Assembly (NCBI RefSeq): GCF_917563925.1
Contig: NZ_CAKJTJ010000007.1
Coordinates: 119,784-183,783, forward strand
Source: Sutcliffiella rhizosphaerae
GTDB lineage: Bacteria; Bacillota; Bacilli; Bacillales; Bacillaceae_I
Direction: 5' to 3'
DNA length: 64,000 nt
Shown here in pieces: positions 47,375 through 55,712 of this stretch. The notes below the pieces were generated by a model. It had not been told where the DNA came from. It saw only the letters and a program-made list of their open reading frames with translations, and did no database searches. Position 1 is the stretch's first letter; every line of letters starts with the position of its first letter. The position numbers and the translations under genes are program-made.

Positions 47375-48742
47375 TTATTCACATGAAAATGTATGAGCAA
47401 GTACATCTCTTAGTAATTCTGGAAGATAAAACTTTTTCTCCTTTGCACGGATAATCGACGGATACATTCTTCCAAACGTGAACATATCAATGGTTCCAAT
47501 CGAAATCTTGTCAGAAGAAGATAAGAATTTATCCCCCACATAGATTGCAGTTATAATTGACGTTCCATCTGCAACCGGTTCTTTGTCAAATCTTACCCCG
47601 CTAAAAGCCATTCTTCCCATTACTTCCCCGCGAAAACCAAAACCCTTTACTCTTAGTTGCTCCATTTCTGGATCAAGTGCTTGCTGGACTACTTCCCTAA
47701 ATTCTTCACCAGTAAGAACTACTCGACAAGGATTGATTGGATGTGGACAAATGCGGTGCAACATCCCAAGTGTAACTTCTCCTTCTTGTAAACCATCAAG
47801 TAGAACCCCAGAGTTAACCATCCCAACGTCTGCCTCACACCATTCTTTCAACTTGTTCGCCAATACATCTGGAAAAATGGAGCGAGAAAACCACTTAACC
47901 GGAAGGGATTCTGTTAAAAAACCCACCTTTTGATTTAAGGTTTCATTTGCTTCTATTTGCATTTCTTTAATTGTCTCTACTACTTGCTTATCAGGTTCAA
48001 AAAATTCAAGCTTATGTAGCTTTGCATGTTTTTTAACCAATTCGCTTCTATCCATATCAAAGGTTAAATTCACTTCACCAATATATTGCCCGTACTTACC
48101 CGCGCCACAAACAAGAGTATTTCCAATAAATCTCCCCTCAGGTAGAACATGGTGGGTATGCCCTCCAAGTATCACATCAATATCAGGAAACCTTCTTGCA
48201 ATCTCTTCATCATCAGAAATACCTAGATGAGAAAGGACAACAATAATATCTGCTTCCTGTTTCATTGAAGGTATATGCTTCTCAAGTGAGAGAAAAGGAT
48301 CTTCCATCTTCCACCCTAGCAATGAATAAAAATGTTCATAGAATACAGTTAACCCAATAAACGCAACAGTTATTCCATCATAATCTTTCAATTCATAGGG
48401 CTTTGTCCAAACTGGTCTATTGCCTGCTTGTTCATAAAGGTTAGCAATTAGAATAGAAAATCTTGCTTCTTTGTATAATTCCGAGAGTTCTTTATATTCC
48501 AAAGTTATTCCTTCATTGTTTCCAATTGTCACAAAATCGTATTGAAGCAATTGTAGTAATTTAGTGTTCCCTTTTCCTCTTGTCGCCTCGGTAATAGGAT
48601 GAAAGCGGTCCATATTATCACCAATGTCCACCAATGCTGTAGGGTTATCAGTCTTTTCTTTCTGTAAAAAAGTCGCCAATTTAGGATAAGCGTCAAAATG
48701 ACTATGAATATCATTGGTATGTAAAATTCTGATTTGCCGCAA
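47375..48742 (-). CDS. yunD: Bifunctional metallophosphatase/5'-nucleotidase YunD
   Basis: A 455-residue 5'-nucleotidase/UshA-type enzyme. Metal motifs are ILHTNDIHSHFDAY (start), DIGDNMDR, TIGNNE, VVLSHLG and VILGGHTHH in the N-terminal 220 residues. The C-terminal nucleotide-binding domain covers about 290-455. There is no signal peptide, so it acts in the cytoplasm, unlike UshA. The start follows yunF by 16 bp. Confidence 0.9.
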   Translation of the reverse strand: MRQIRILHTNDIHSHFDAYPKLATFLQKEKTDNPTALVDIGDNMDRFHPITEATRGKGNTKLLQLLQYDFVTIGNNEGITLEYKELSELYKEARFSILIANLYEQAGNRPVWTKPYELKDYDGITVAFIGLTVFYEHFYSLLGWKMEDPFLSLEKHIPSMKQEADIIVVLSHLGISDDEEIARRFPDIDVILGGHTHHVLPEGRFIGNTLVCGAGKYGQYIGEVNLTFDMDRSELVKKHAKLHKLEFFEPDKQVVETIKEMQIEANETLNQKVGFLTESLPVKWFSRSIFPDVLANKLKEWCEADVGMVNSGVLLDGLQEGEVTLGMLHRICPHPINPCRVVLTGEEFREVVQQALDPEMEQLRVKGFGFRGEVMGRMAFSGVRFDKEPVADGTSIITAIYVGDKFLSSSDKISIGTIDMFTFGRMYPSIIRAKEKKFYLPELLRDVLAHTFSCE

Positions 48743-48758
48743 ACTTCCTTCTCTCCCC

Positions 48759-49616
48759 TTAAAATAAATCGAGCTGTTTAGGTGCCAAGCCTGTATATTC
48801 GATATTTAGTAGCTCTATCAATTGTTTGGCATTTCCAGCAGCATGTCCACCAGAGTTATTGTTAAACAATACAATTATATCTTTACTTTGTAACGTAAGA
48901 GTTTCCAAGTTAGCCTTCCATTCTAGTAATTCAGAGTGGTTATAATCATACAAATAACGTACTTCTCTCCAGTCTTTACCTGGAACAGACTTTGTCCATC
49001 CATGCACATTTCGTCCATGGAGTCGTACGAGGGTATTTTCGTTAGTGGTAGCATGTAATACTGTTGGAATCGATCCTGTTCCCGCTTGCGGTTCGTCACA
49101 TATGCTATGAATCCACCCTTCTTTTTCCATAAAGTCGAGGGTCCTTCCATAATATTCTGGTTGGAACCATGTTTGGTTTCGAAATTCGAGAGCCACTTTT
49201 GTGTCTCCCATCTTTATCTTACACCAGCGCAAATAATCCACATTCTCTTTCTTGCACTCGAACCATGGTGGAAATTGAAATAGTACCATCGAAAGCTTTC
49301 CAGCATCCTGATAAGGAATGATAGATTCTTTAAAGGCAAGAAACATTTCCTCCTTTGATTCAAAGGGTATTTCTCCCCTCTGATGACCTGTCATTCCCTG
49401 ATAGGCTTTCACAACAAACTGAAAGCCTTCTGGCGTATCTTTCACCCATTTTTCTACATTCTGTTTCGGCTGAATAGCATAAAAGGATGCATCCACTTCT
49501 ACAACTGGAAAGTGAGCTCCATATTCTTTCAATTTATCTCGCGGGGAAATCCCTGAGGTATATAAAGAATTTTGATCCCCCCACCCCGTTACACCAACAT
49601 AGATCATTCGCTTCAC
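48759..49616 (-). CDS. yunF: DUF72 protein YunF
   Basis: A 285-residue TIM-barrel-like DUF72 protein: IYVGVTGWGDQNSLY at the start, FPVVEVDASFYAIQP, FVVKAYQGMTGH, FQFPPWFECKKENVDYL, VALEFRNQTWF and a C-terminal VLFNNNSGGHAAGNA. The function is unknown. ATG start. It probably forms a transcript with yunD and yunC. Confidence 0.88.
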   Translation of the reverse strand: MKRMIYVGVTGWGDQNSLYTSGISPRDKLKEYGAHFPVVEVDASFYAIQPKQNVEKWVKDTPEGFQFVVKAYQGMTGHQRGEIPFESKEEMFLAFKESIIPYQDAGKLSMVLFQFPPWFECKKENVDYLRWCKIKMGDTKVALEFRNQTWFQPEYYGRTLDFMEKEGWIHSICDEPQAGTGSIPTVLHATTNENTLVRLHGRNVHGWTKSVPGKDWREVRYLYDYNHSELLEWKANLETLTLQSKDIIVLFNNNSGGHAAGNAKQLIELLNIEYTGLAPKQLDLF

Positions 49617-49723
49617 CTCGTTCTTTTCATTTTAACATACAAGTAGTTTTTAACTCATAAATACAATTCTACTTTTTACATTTAATGGTATGATAAAGAG
49701 AAAAAGATAGGTTTGGTGGAAGG

Positions 49724-50380
49724 ATGAAAAGTAAAACTGTTGTATGTGATTTGCTCTTTTATTTAGCACTACCTTATGTAATATGGAAGTTTGGGCAAGA
49801 ACCTTTAGGTGATTATTATGCCATTTTATTATCGACTGTCCCTGGTTTTATTTATACCATTGTACGTTTTGTTGTAGAAAAGCAATTTAATGTAACAGGT
49901 ATGTTTATTTTAGGAACACTGTTAATTAGCACAATGGTTGACATCCTATCTGGAAATGCCTTTGCTATGTTACAAAATTCGGTATATGTATCGGTGTTGT
50001 TTGGCTGCTTTTTTCTAGGAACCATACTTTTTAGAAGACCACTTGCGCTTTATTTTGGGGCAGATATTGCTTTTCTACAAGGATACAAACGGGATGATAG
50101 TTTAAATTTGTACAAGCAAAAAGAGATTTTGCCCGCCTTTTACCTTTTAACAATCATCTTTGCACTTCGAAGCTTTGTGGGGGCAGGGTTAAAACAATTT
50201 TTAATAAATATTTATGGTGTTGGAGGCTATGATAGAATCCTATTTTTCATGAAAATCAATGGTTGGGTCTTTGGGTTTCTTATTGCAGCAGCGTTTTTCT
50301 ATTGCTCGTATAAAACGAATGTTTACTTAGAGAGATTGAAACAAAAAGAGGCTGATACAAATGAGACAGTGGCGGGATAA
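49724..50380 (+). CDS. VC0807-family membrane protein
   Basis: A 218-residue protein with about six hydrophobic segments. LPYVIWKFGQEPLGDYYAIL and STVPGFIYTIVRFV near the start fit the VC0807 group. The function is unknown. The last conserved-backbone gene before the phage-tail region. Confidence 0.7.
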   Translation: MKSKTVVCDLLFYLALPYVIWKFGQEPLGDYYAILLSTVPGFIYTIVRFVVEKQFNVTGMFILGTLLISTMVDILSGNAFAMLQNSVYVSVLFGCFFLGTILFRRPLALYFGADIAFLQGYKRDDSLNLYKQKEILPAFYLLTIIFALRSFVGAGLKQFLINIYGVGGYDRILFFMKINGWVFGFLIAAAFFYCSYKTNVYLERLKQKEADTNETVAG

Positions 50381-50386
50381 ATCATC

Positions 50387-50437
50387 TAATACTATCTCTA
50401 ATGAAAAAAGGAATAGATTTTCCATTAGAGATAGTTA
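50387..50437. terminator. Terminator between the VC0807-type gene and the gerC remnant
   Basis: AATACTATCTCTAATG and CATTAGAGATAGTT form a 13-14 bp stem with a 19-base loop and a T/A-rich tail. Confidence 0.75.
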
Positions 50438-50456
50438 TTTATTCAACTTACGCAGA

Positions 50457-51062
50457 TCAATTCTCCATCATTTTCAGATTTCCTTCATTTTGAATATGAA
50501 CAACGACTTGTTGTTTATATTTGAGTATAGGATAGAAATCTGTACGCCATTTTCTCCATTCTTGTCTAGATAGTCTTTTTCTAAAATATTGACCTAAACC
50601 TAAAATATCTGCTCCACTTTCTTGAAGTTTAGAAAACATGTTATCTTACCTTTCTGTTAAAAGCACTTCAAGATTTTCTTTAATAATCTTTTTGGAGGGG
50701 TCTCCTCTTGTTTCTAACAAAACGAATTGAAGGTCAATAACCGTTTCAAATAACGGGATGTCATTTTCCATGCGGCTATTATAATTCATGGAATTATTAA
50801 GGATCATAACAGTAGCATTATTTAATACTTCAATTTTTCCGTGCGAGCTTTCTTTATTAAATATATTGTAAAGCAACGTTTCGTCTTCCGTTAATCGTTC
50901 CACCATTTTTCCATTTTTTATTACCGCTTCCCCTGCAAATCCACAGACTGTCGTTTTTCCTTCACCAATCATGGTGATGGCGACATCCCTTGTATAGGAA
51001 TGGATGCTTCGATAGACTTGCCAAACTCTTGTCAATGGAATCTGGGGATTCCACCCGGACAT
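50457..51062 (-). pseudogene. Ger(x)C-type germinant receptor subunit, C-terminal remnant with internal stop
   Basis: Two frames in the same phase: 50646-51062 (PLTRVWQVYRSIHSYTRDVA, GKMVERLTEDETLLYNIF, FETVIDLQFVLLETRGDP) and 50457-50639 (MFSKLQESGADILGLGQYFR). They are separated only by a TAA at 50646-50648 followed by two codons. Together they form the middle and C-terminal part of a GerAC-type lipoprotein. The N-terminal lipoprotein signal and about 150 residues are absent. No gerA or gerB gene lies beside it in the window. Confidence 0.82.
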
Positions 51063-51317
51063 TTAAGAGGGGCTCGCATAACTATGGTTAATGAGATTTA
51101 TCCGACGAATATGATGCCAACGAAGAGTTTTTTAATTAAGTTCATGATGAAGACAAATAGACTAAATAAACGAATTGAATAAAATTTGATGAAAGAGTCG
51201 AATTTTGCTAGTTTGAAAGTTGAAAGATTAACAAACTCGAAGAATATTAGCGGTGTTAACAGTAGTTATTATTAAATAGGATGGCAATTATTTAATCTCT
51301 TAAAGTGGTCATAAGGA
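51063..51317. other. Junction between gerC remnant and tail-gene region
   Basis: No intact gene. On the minus strand a short piece, MNLIKKLFVGIIFVG then stop, followed in frame by ISLTIVMRAPLKCPG, looks like degraded coding sequence. One end of the phage-derived element should lie here. Confidence 0.45.
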
Positions 51318-51366
51318 GATATATCATAAAAAGCCGTCATAACTGACAGCTTTTTTATGATATATA
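51318..51366. terminator. Terminator at the end of the lysis cassette
   Basis: ATATCATAAAAAGCCGTCA and TGACAGCTTTTTTATGATAT form an almost perfect long stem with a TAAC loop; active on both strands. Confidence 0.85.
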
Positions 51367-51372
51367 GTTTCT

Positions 51373-52062
51373 CTATCTGACACGTAACACTTGTCCCACA
51401 AAAATTGTATAGTTGCTATCAAGATTGTTCCAGTCTCTAATCTGTTGAATTGTGCTCCCATATTGCTGACTCAAGGAATAGACAGTATCTCCTTGTACAA
51501 CAGTGTGATAGATGGCAGTTGTTTTCCGTGTTAACCCAAAGCTTCGTACAATCCCATTTACATGGCCACGAGCAATGCTCTCAATGAAAGAAGCCGATTT
51601 TAGCTTCGCTGCATCATCTGCATTATCAATAAAACCATTTTCAGTTAATAATGCTGGCATAGCAGATTCCCGTAGCATATGAAAGTTAGCCGTCTTCTTT
51701 CCACGATCTCTGAAGTTTACAAGCTTCATAATCTCTTCATGAATAAGATTCTGATAAGTGGTTGTTGGAGCACCTACTCCCGGATAAATAAAATCTTCAT
51801 AACCAGTCCCCCCTCCTGCATTAATATGGATGGAAAGTAAGAAATCAGCTCTCCATGAATTTGCCGCATTTGTACGCTGGGTCAGTGAAACAGTTTGATC
51901 TCCTGTTCGGCTCATTAATATAGATACATCGTTATACTCATTGACAAGCATATCTCTAACACGTGTTGCGATCTGTAAATTAACATTCTTTTCTTGTAAA
52001 CCATTCCCAACTGCTCCTGGATCTGTTCCACCATGACCTGGATCAATAAATATTTTTACCAT
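51373..52062 (-). CDS. Endolysin: N-acetylmuramoyl-L-alanine amidase with LysM domain
   Basis: 229 residues. The amidase_3 domain (1-175) has the zinc ligands in DPGHGG (His 9), the Glu in LQEKNVNL and the His in SIHIN, plus the catalytic Glu in LLTENGFID. A C-terminal LysM (YHTVVQGDTVYSLSQQYGS through VGQVLRVR, about 184-229) binds peptidoglycan. There is no signal peptide, so the holin is needed for release. Last gene of the tail/lysis operon. ATG start with GAGGTG upstream. Confidence 0.92.
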   Translation of the reverse strand: MVKIFIDPGHGGTDPGAVGNGLQEKNVNLQIATRVRDMLVNEYNDVSILMSRTGDQTVSLTQRTNAANSWRADFLLSIHINAGGGTGYEDFIYPGVGAPTTTYQNLIHEEIMKLVNFRDRGKKTANFHMLRESAMPALLTENGFIDNADDAAKLKSASFIESIARGHVNGIVRSFGLTRKTTAIYHTVVQGDTVYSLSQQYGSTIQQIRDWNNLDSNYTIFVGQVLRVR

Positions 52063-52151
52063 GATTTATCACCTCATATTATTTTTTATGACACTTTTGA
52101 TACAATGCTTGTTCGTTAGACCTAATAATTTACATTTTCCACACCTCCCCA

Positions 52152-52181
52152 AAAGAAAAAGCCACCTTGTAGGGCGGCTTA
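52152..52181 (-). terminator. Hairpin between holin and amidase genes
   Basis: AAGCCGCCC TACAA GGTGGCTTTTTC on the minus strand, overlapping the holin stop. Confidence 0.65.
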
Positions 52182-52454
52182 TAAACTTGATCTTGGTAAC
52201 TTATATAGTTTTGCTTGCTCACTATCACTTAAATTGACTGTAGTGGGATCCTGAACCACTCCCAATGTAGCAAACACTCCAAACAATGCATTTACTACTG
52301 CAAATCCCCAACCTTTGATTTCCTCAGTTAATTGAAAGTCTGTCAATCCTATGGCATATGCCCCTACCAACATTACCTCTATTAAAATAAATAGCTGTGC
52401 GATGAAAGAAATCACCCACAGCCTGTTAGAAAAACGCACTTTCCAGTTAATCAT
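52179..52454 (-). CDS. Phi LC3-type phage holin
   Basis: 91 residues, two membrane segments (about 12-34 and 49-66). MINWKVRFSNRLWVISFIAQ at the start and GVVQDPTTVNLSDSEQAKLY at the end are typical of the phi LC3/phage_holin_1 family. It forms membrane lesions that let the amidase reach the wall. Confidence 0.88.
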   Translation of the reverse strand: MINWKVRFSNRLWVISFIAQLFILIEVMLVGAYAIGLTDFQLTEEIKGWGFAVVNALFGVFATLGVVQDPTTVNLSDSEQAKLYKLPRSSL

Positions 52455-52466
52455 TTTGTTACTCCT

Positions 52467-52733
52467 TTATTGTTGTAAAATGGCATAAAAAATAGCCACT
52501 GCCCCACCGATAATCCCTACAATAAATGCATTGGTTATCGAACGCCGTAGCCATTTTATATCATCTTTGATTTCTGTAAGATCTTTCCGCATTTCTCCGA
52601 TATCTCTATCATGAAGTAACTGTTTATCTTGTAATCGCCTAATATCATTTTTGAATACTTCGTTACATTTTTTAAGATTATTGATATCTTTTTTTATTGA
52701 TTCTTTCCAGATATCCACCTTTGCCTCCTCCAA
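52467..52733 (-). CDS. xhlA: XhlA-type cell-lysis protein
   Basis: 88 residues: a coiled-coil region (about 10-62, rich in K/D/R/I) and one C-terminal membrane segment (ITNAFIVGIIGGAVAIFYAI). Matches hemolysin XhlA, which acts with the holin in PBSX-like lysis cassettes. 12 bp upstream of the holin gene. Confidence 0.85.
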   Translation of the reverse strand: MEEAKVDIWKESIKKDINNLKKCNEVFKNDIRRLQDKQLLHDRDIGEMRKDLTEIKDDIKWLRRSITNAFIVGIIGGAVAIFYAILQQ

Positions 52734-52780
52734 TCAATTGCCCCCCTATTTAATTTATTTGAATAAATGTCCCAATCTAT

Positions 52781-52975
52781 TTATTCTACCTGTCTTACTG
52801 GTTGATTTTCTTCCACTTTGGTAGCACTCTGCTGCTGCTCAGCTTGCTTTTGTTTTATATATGCTCTAGCAGTTCTTAATTCTCTTTGTGCTATAGCCAA
52901 CTCATACTCTAATTCCTGGATGTAAAAACTTTCCTCTACTTTAACTTGCTTTGCCTGGTTTTCAATCATTTTCAT
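52781..52975 (-). CDS. Small coiled-coil phage protein
   Basis: 64 residues, mostly one predicted helix (ESFYIQELEYELAIAQRELR), ending in a polar Gln/Glu-rich tail. It sits between fibre and lysis genes, where Bacillus phages often carry XkdX-like or similar small proteins. No family assigned. GGAGG lies before its ATG. Confidence 0.65.
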   Translation of the reverse strand: MKMIENQAKQVKVEESFYIQELEYELAIAQRELRTARAYIKQKQAEQQQSATKVEENQPVRQVE

Positions 52976-52983
52976 TTTCCTCC

Positions 52984-55686
52984 TTAAACCATTTGTTCAA
53001 GCAACAATTCTAAATCTTTTACCCTTTGCTCTAAAGCAACAATTTTCTCATTATGTTGTTGAATTCCTCTCCAAGTAATTGATGTAATAGAATAAGGATC
53101 AACACCATCCTCATCTCTCATTAGTGGGTGGACCATTTCAGAAATAAATCCTACTTTTGGTTTGTCATATATACCATTATCAATATTATTATTCAAATGA
53201 TAAATCTGTGGTTTAATGTCCATAATCATTCCCAATGCATCTTTTGTAAATTCCTTTACATTTTGTTTGTAGAGTATGGATGAGCCTGTTGGGAATCCTA
53301 GCGCTCTAATGTTCTGATAGGTGTTGATATTACCAGCACTTACTGCCCTTACTTCTTGGCTTGCTCCAATATATAAAATATTTGAATGCGGATTTAGCAA
53401 ACTACCAGTTTTTGCACCAGACCTAAATCTTGCTGAGCCATTGACATCGAAAGTTTCTGTTGGAGAAGTTGTATTAACACCAACATAAGAATTTGAATCA
53501 GTTGACAGATTAATATGGCCTGCTGAATTAGCAATCGTCATAATAGTACTAGATGTACTGCCAAAACCTACCCAACCTCTTCTTGTATTGCCTGCATGAA
53601 ATGTTAAAAATACAGTTCCATTAGCTGTTGTGTTATCCAATCTAAGTAATTCTCCCCCGCCGTTAACATGCAGATTAATTACTGGATTTACTGTACCAAT
53701 GCCTACATACCCTTCTCTTGACACTGACATTCTAGCAGAATTATTAGTATAAAAATATATTTTACCAGGAGCAGTTGAATCATTATTACCATACATATTA
53801 ATTGCAGAACCGGTTGTTAAACTTGTATTTGCTCTTATCTCAAGTATTTCTCTCCCTGTTGATGTATTTCTTGATAATGTCGACTTGCCACCTGATAAAT
53901 CTTTAACGTGAATTAAATCAGTAAATTGAGCTCTGCCTGCTATATCAATCATATATCCTGTCTCTGGAAACGTGTTAACTCCCAAAGCTTTCTTTACTGA
54001 ATCCATAAATATAAATGGAATACCTACATCAATTACTCTGGCTATTGTAACTGTTTGGAATACATCACCTACTCTAAACTCTAAGTTATATGAATTTTCT
54101 TTAGGTAGATTTAATATTGTTGGATCTACTGAATATTCCCCACCCGATAATGTTAATCCGCTAAAGCTTGTCCATGATCCCCATGTGCTTGTAGTTGTTA
54201 ACTTAATTCTGTACATAGCACTTTGTACTAAGTTTTTACTTTGACTAGCAACAATTAATGGGGAAATTGTTCCCCTTATCCTCAAGGTTGTTTCATCTTC
54301 AAATCCGTATAGCCTTGATGATATAGTAGTTAATGAAGGAGTAGAATATGGTAGAACTTGAACTGTGATAGAAGCTCTTGTAGAATTGCCTCTTGAATCA
54401 ATTGCATCAACAGTTAAAGTAACATTTGAGTTTGCTGTTAAAATCCCTAATGAATGTGTACCTATACCTGTTCTTGTCCAAGTATTACCATTTAAAGCTA
54501 GCCTATAACTACTTATACTTGATCCCTTTTGTGGAGTTGCAGCAGAAGTAATGTTAGCAACAACAACTGATTTATTTTGGATGACATATTGATTACTACT
54601 TGTAATTGAAACTGTTGCTGTATTGCTATCATAGTAGGCTATTCTTGAATTTGGAAATACTGGGTTAGCATCAACAACACTTGCTGTTCCAGTATTACTT
54701 CTCATTACTCTAACTTGTGCTGTACTATAGAAAGTGTCAACCTCAAAAGTCACTGTTGCTTTGTTAGCGTTAGGAGTAGCATTATGCATACTATTAATCT
54801 GTGCAGTTGATGGCGTCCATGTCGTACTTTGCCCTACCCCACTCAATGTTGCTATTGTTGAATTTCCAAATTTAATTCGTACAGTATGTGTAAAGCTAGA
54901 ATTTGCTCTTGATATAGTAATAGGAACACTATTACCAATGTTAAAGTTTCTTGATGATGAAACATATGAATTATTTGGTGCCGAGACTGTACCAGTTCTT
55001 GAAACCACTCCTCCAATATTCGTGTTACCACTCTTTGTTTGAATTCGTATCCTACTAGGTGTCGAAGTTCTACCATTCAGTTGATTAAAAATATTGATAA
55101 TGTCAGCAGTTGTAAAAGAAGTACTTACAGAAGTATTAATTCCTGTCCAAGATTTAATGTTTATCCATGAGCCTGACGAATTTTGTAAATCAAACCAAAC
55201 ATCATGCCTAAAACTTGTAGATGCTCGTGAAATAGACATGGTCATATTTGCACCAGCTGTCAAGTTGGGAGCAGATGAAATAGAACTTGCTCTTGGTATC
55301 GTATCTAAAGTTATACTTGAAGAGAACGTTTGGTTACCATAATAAGTGCCTGCTAAAGTAACATTTAAAGCAAATGAGGCCGATAGAGTTAATGATTTAC
55401 TACCATCGGAATTATGGTTAATCGTCCTTGTTCGTCTGTTTAGCAATTTCTTTTGGTTAGCATTTATGGCTGGTGAAGCAGTAAAACTTGCAGAATTCCC
55501 ATCAATAGTTTGTGAACCATTATTCGTTGAGCTAGAGAATACCTGGGAATATTGTGTCAGCCCTTCCCAATATAATTCCATTGTTATGGTGCTTGTGTTT
55601 GCTGCTATATTCTGAGTTGCTGACCATTCAACTCTCATTCTCCAATGTGATCCTATATTTCTATTAAAAGCACCACTTAATGCCAT
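52984..55686 (-). CDS. Tail fibre / receptor-binding protein with DUF859-like N-terminus and S74 chaperone
   Basis: 900 residues. The N-terminus MALSGAFNRNIGSHWRMRVE through NHNSDGSKSLTLSASF fits the DUF859 siphovirus structural family. The middle is beta-rich with Ser/Thr/Asn. The C-terminal 100 residues (SSILYKQNVKEF, PQIYHL, KVGFISEMVHPL, final coiled coil VALEQRVKDLELLLEQ) form an S74 intramolecular chaperone that trimerises the fibre and then cleaves itself. It should decide which cells are bound. GGAGG before the ATG. Confidence 0.85.
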   Translation of the reverse strand: MALSGAFNRNIGSHWRMRVEWSATQNIAANTSTITMELYWEGLTQYSQVFSSSTNNGSQTIDGNSASFTASPAINANQKKLLNRRTRTINHNSDGSKSLTLSASFALNVTLAGTYYGNQTFSSSITLDTIPRASSISSAPNLTAGANMTMSISRASTSFRHDVWFDLQNSSGSWINIKSWTGINTSVSTSFTTADIINIFNQLNGRTSTPSRIRIQTKSGNTNIGGVVSRTGTVSAPNNSYVSSSRNFNIGNSVPITISRANSSFTHTVRIKFGNSTIATLSGVGQSTTWTPSTAQINSMHNATPNANKATVTFEVDTFYSTAQVRVMRSNTGTASVVDANPVFPNSRIAYYDSNTATVSITSSNQYVIQNKSVVVANITSAATPQKGSSISSYRLALNGNTWTRTGIGTHSLGILTANSNVTLTVDAIDSRGNSTRASITVQVLPYSTPSLTTISSRLYGFEDETTLRIRGTISPLIVASQSKNLVQSAMYRIKLTTTSTWGSWTSFSGLTLSGGEYSVDPTILNLPKENSYNLEFRVGDVFQTVTIARVIDVGIPFIFMDSVKKALGVNTFPETGYMIDIAGRAQFTDLIHVKDLSGGKSTLSRNTSTGREILEIRANTSLTTGSAINMYGNNDSTAPGKIYFYTNNSARMSVSREGYVGIGTVNPVINLHVNGGGELLRLDNTTANGTVFLTFHAGNTRRGWVGFGSTSSTIMTIANSAGHINLSTDSNSYVGVNTTSPTETFDVNGSARFRSGAKTGSLLNPHSNILYIGASQEVRAVSAGNINTYQNIRALGFPTGSSILYKQNVKEFTKDALGMIMDIKPQIYHLNNNIDNGIYDKPKVGFISEMVHPLMRDEDGVDPYSITSITWRGIQQHNEKIVALEQRVKDLELLLEQMV

Positions 55687-55712
55687 AAAGTACCTCCTTC
55701 CTAAAATAAGTA

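Noticed and set aside
51000..51182. A 60-codon plus-strand frame at the gerC junction
   Set aside because: It overlaps the gerC remnant, lacks a ribosome site and resembles no protein.
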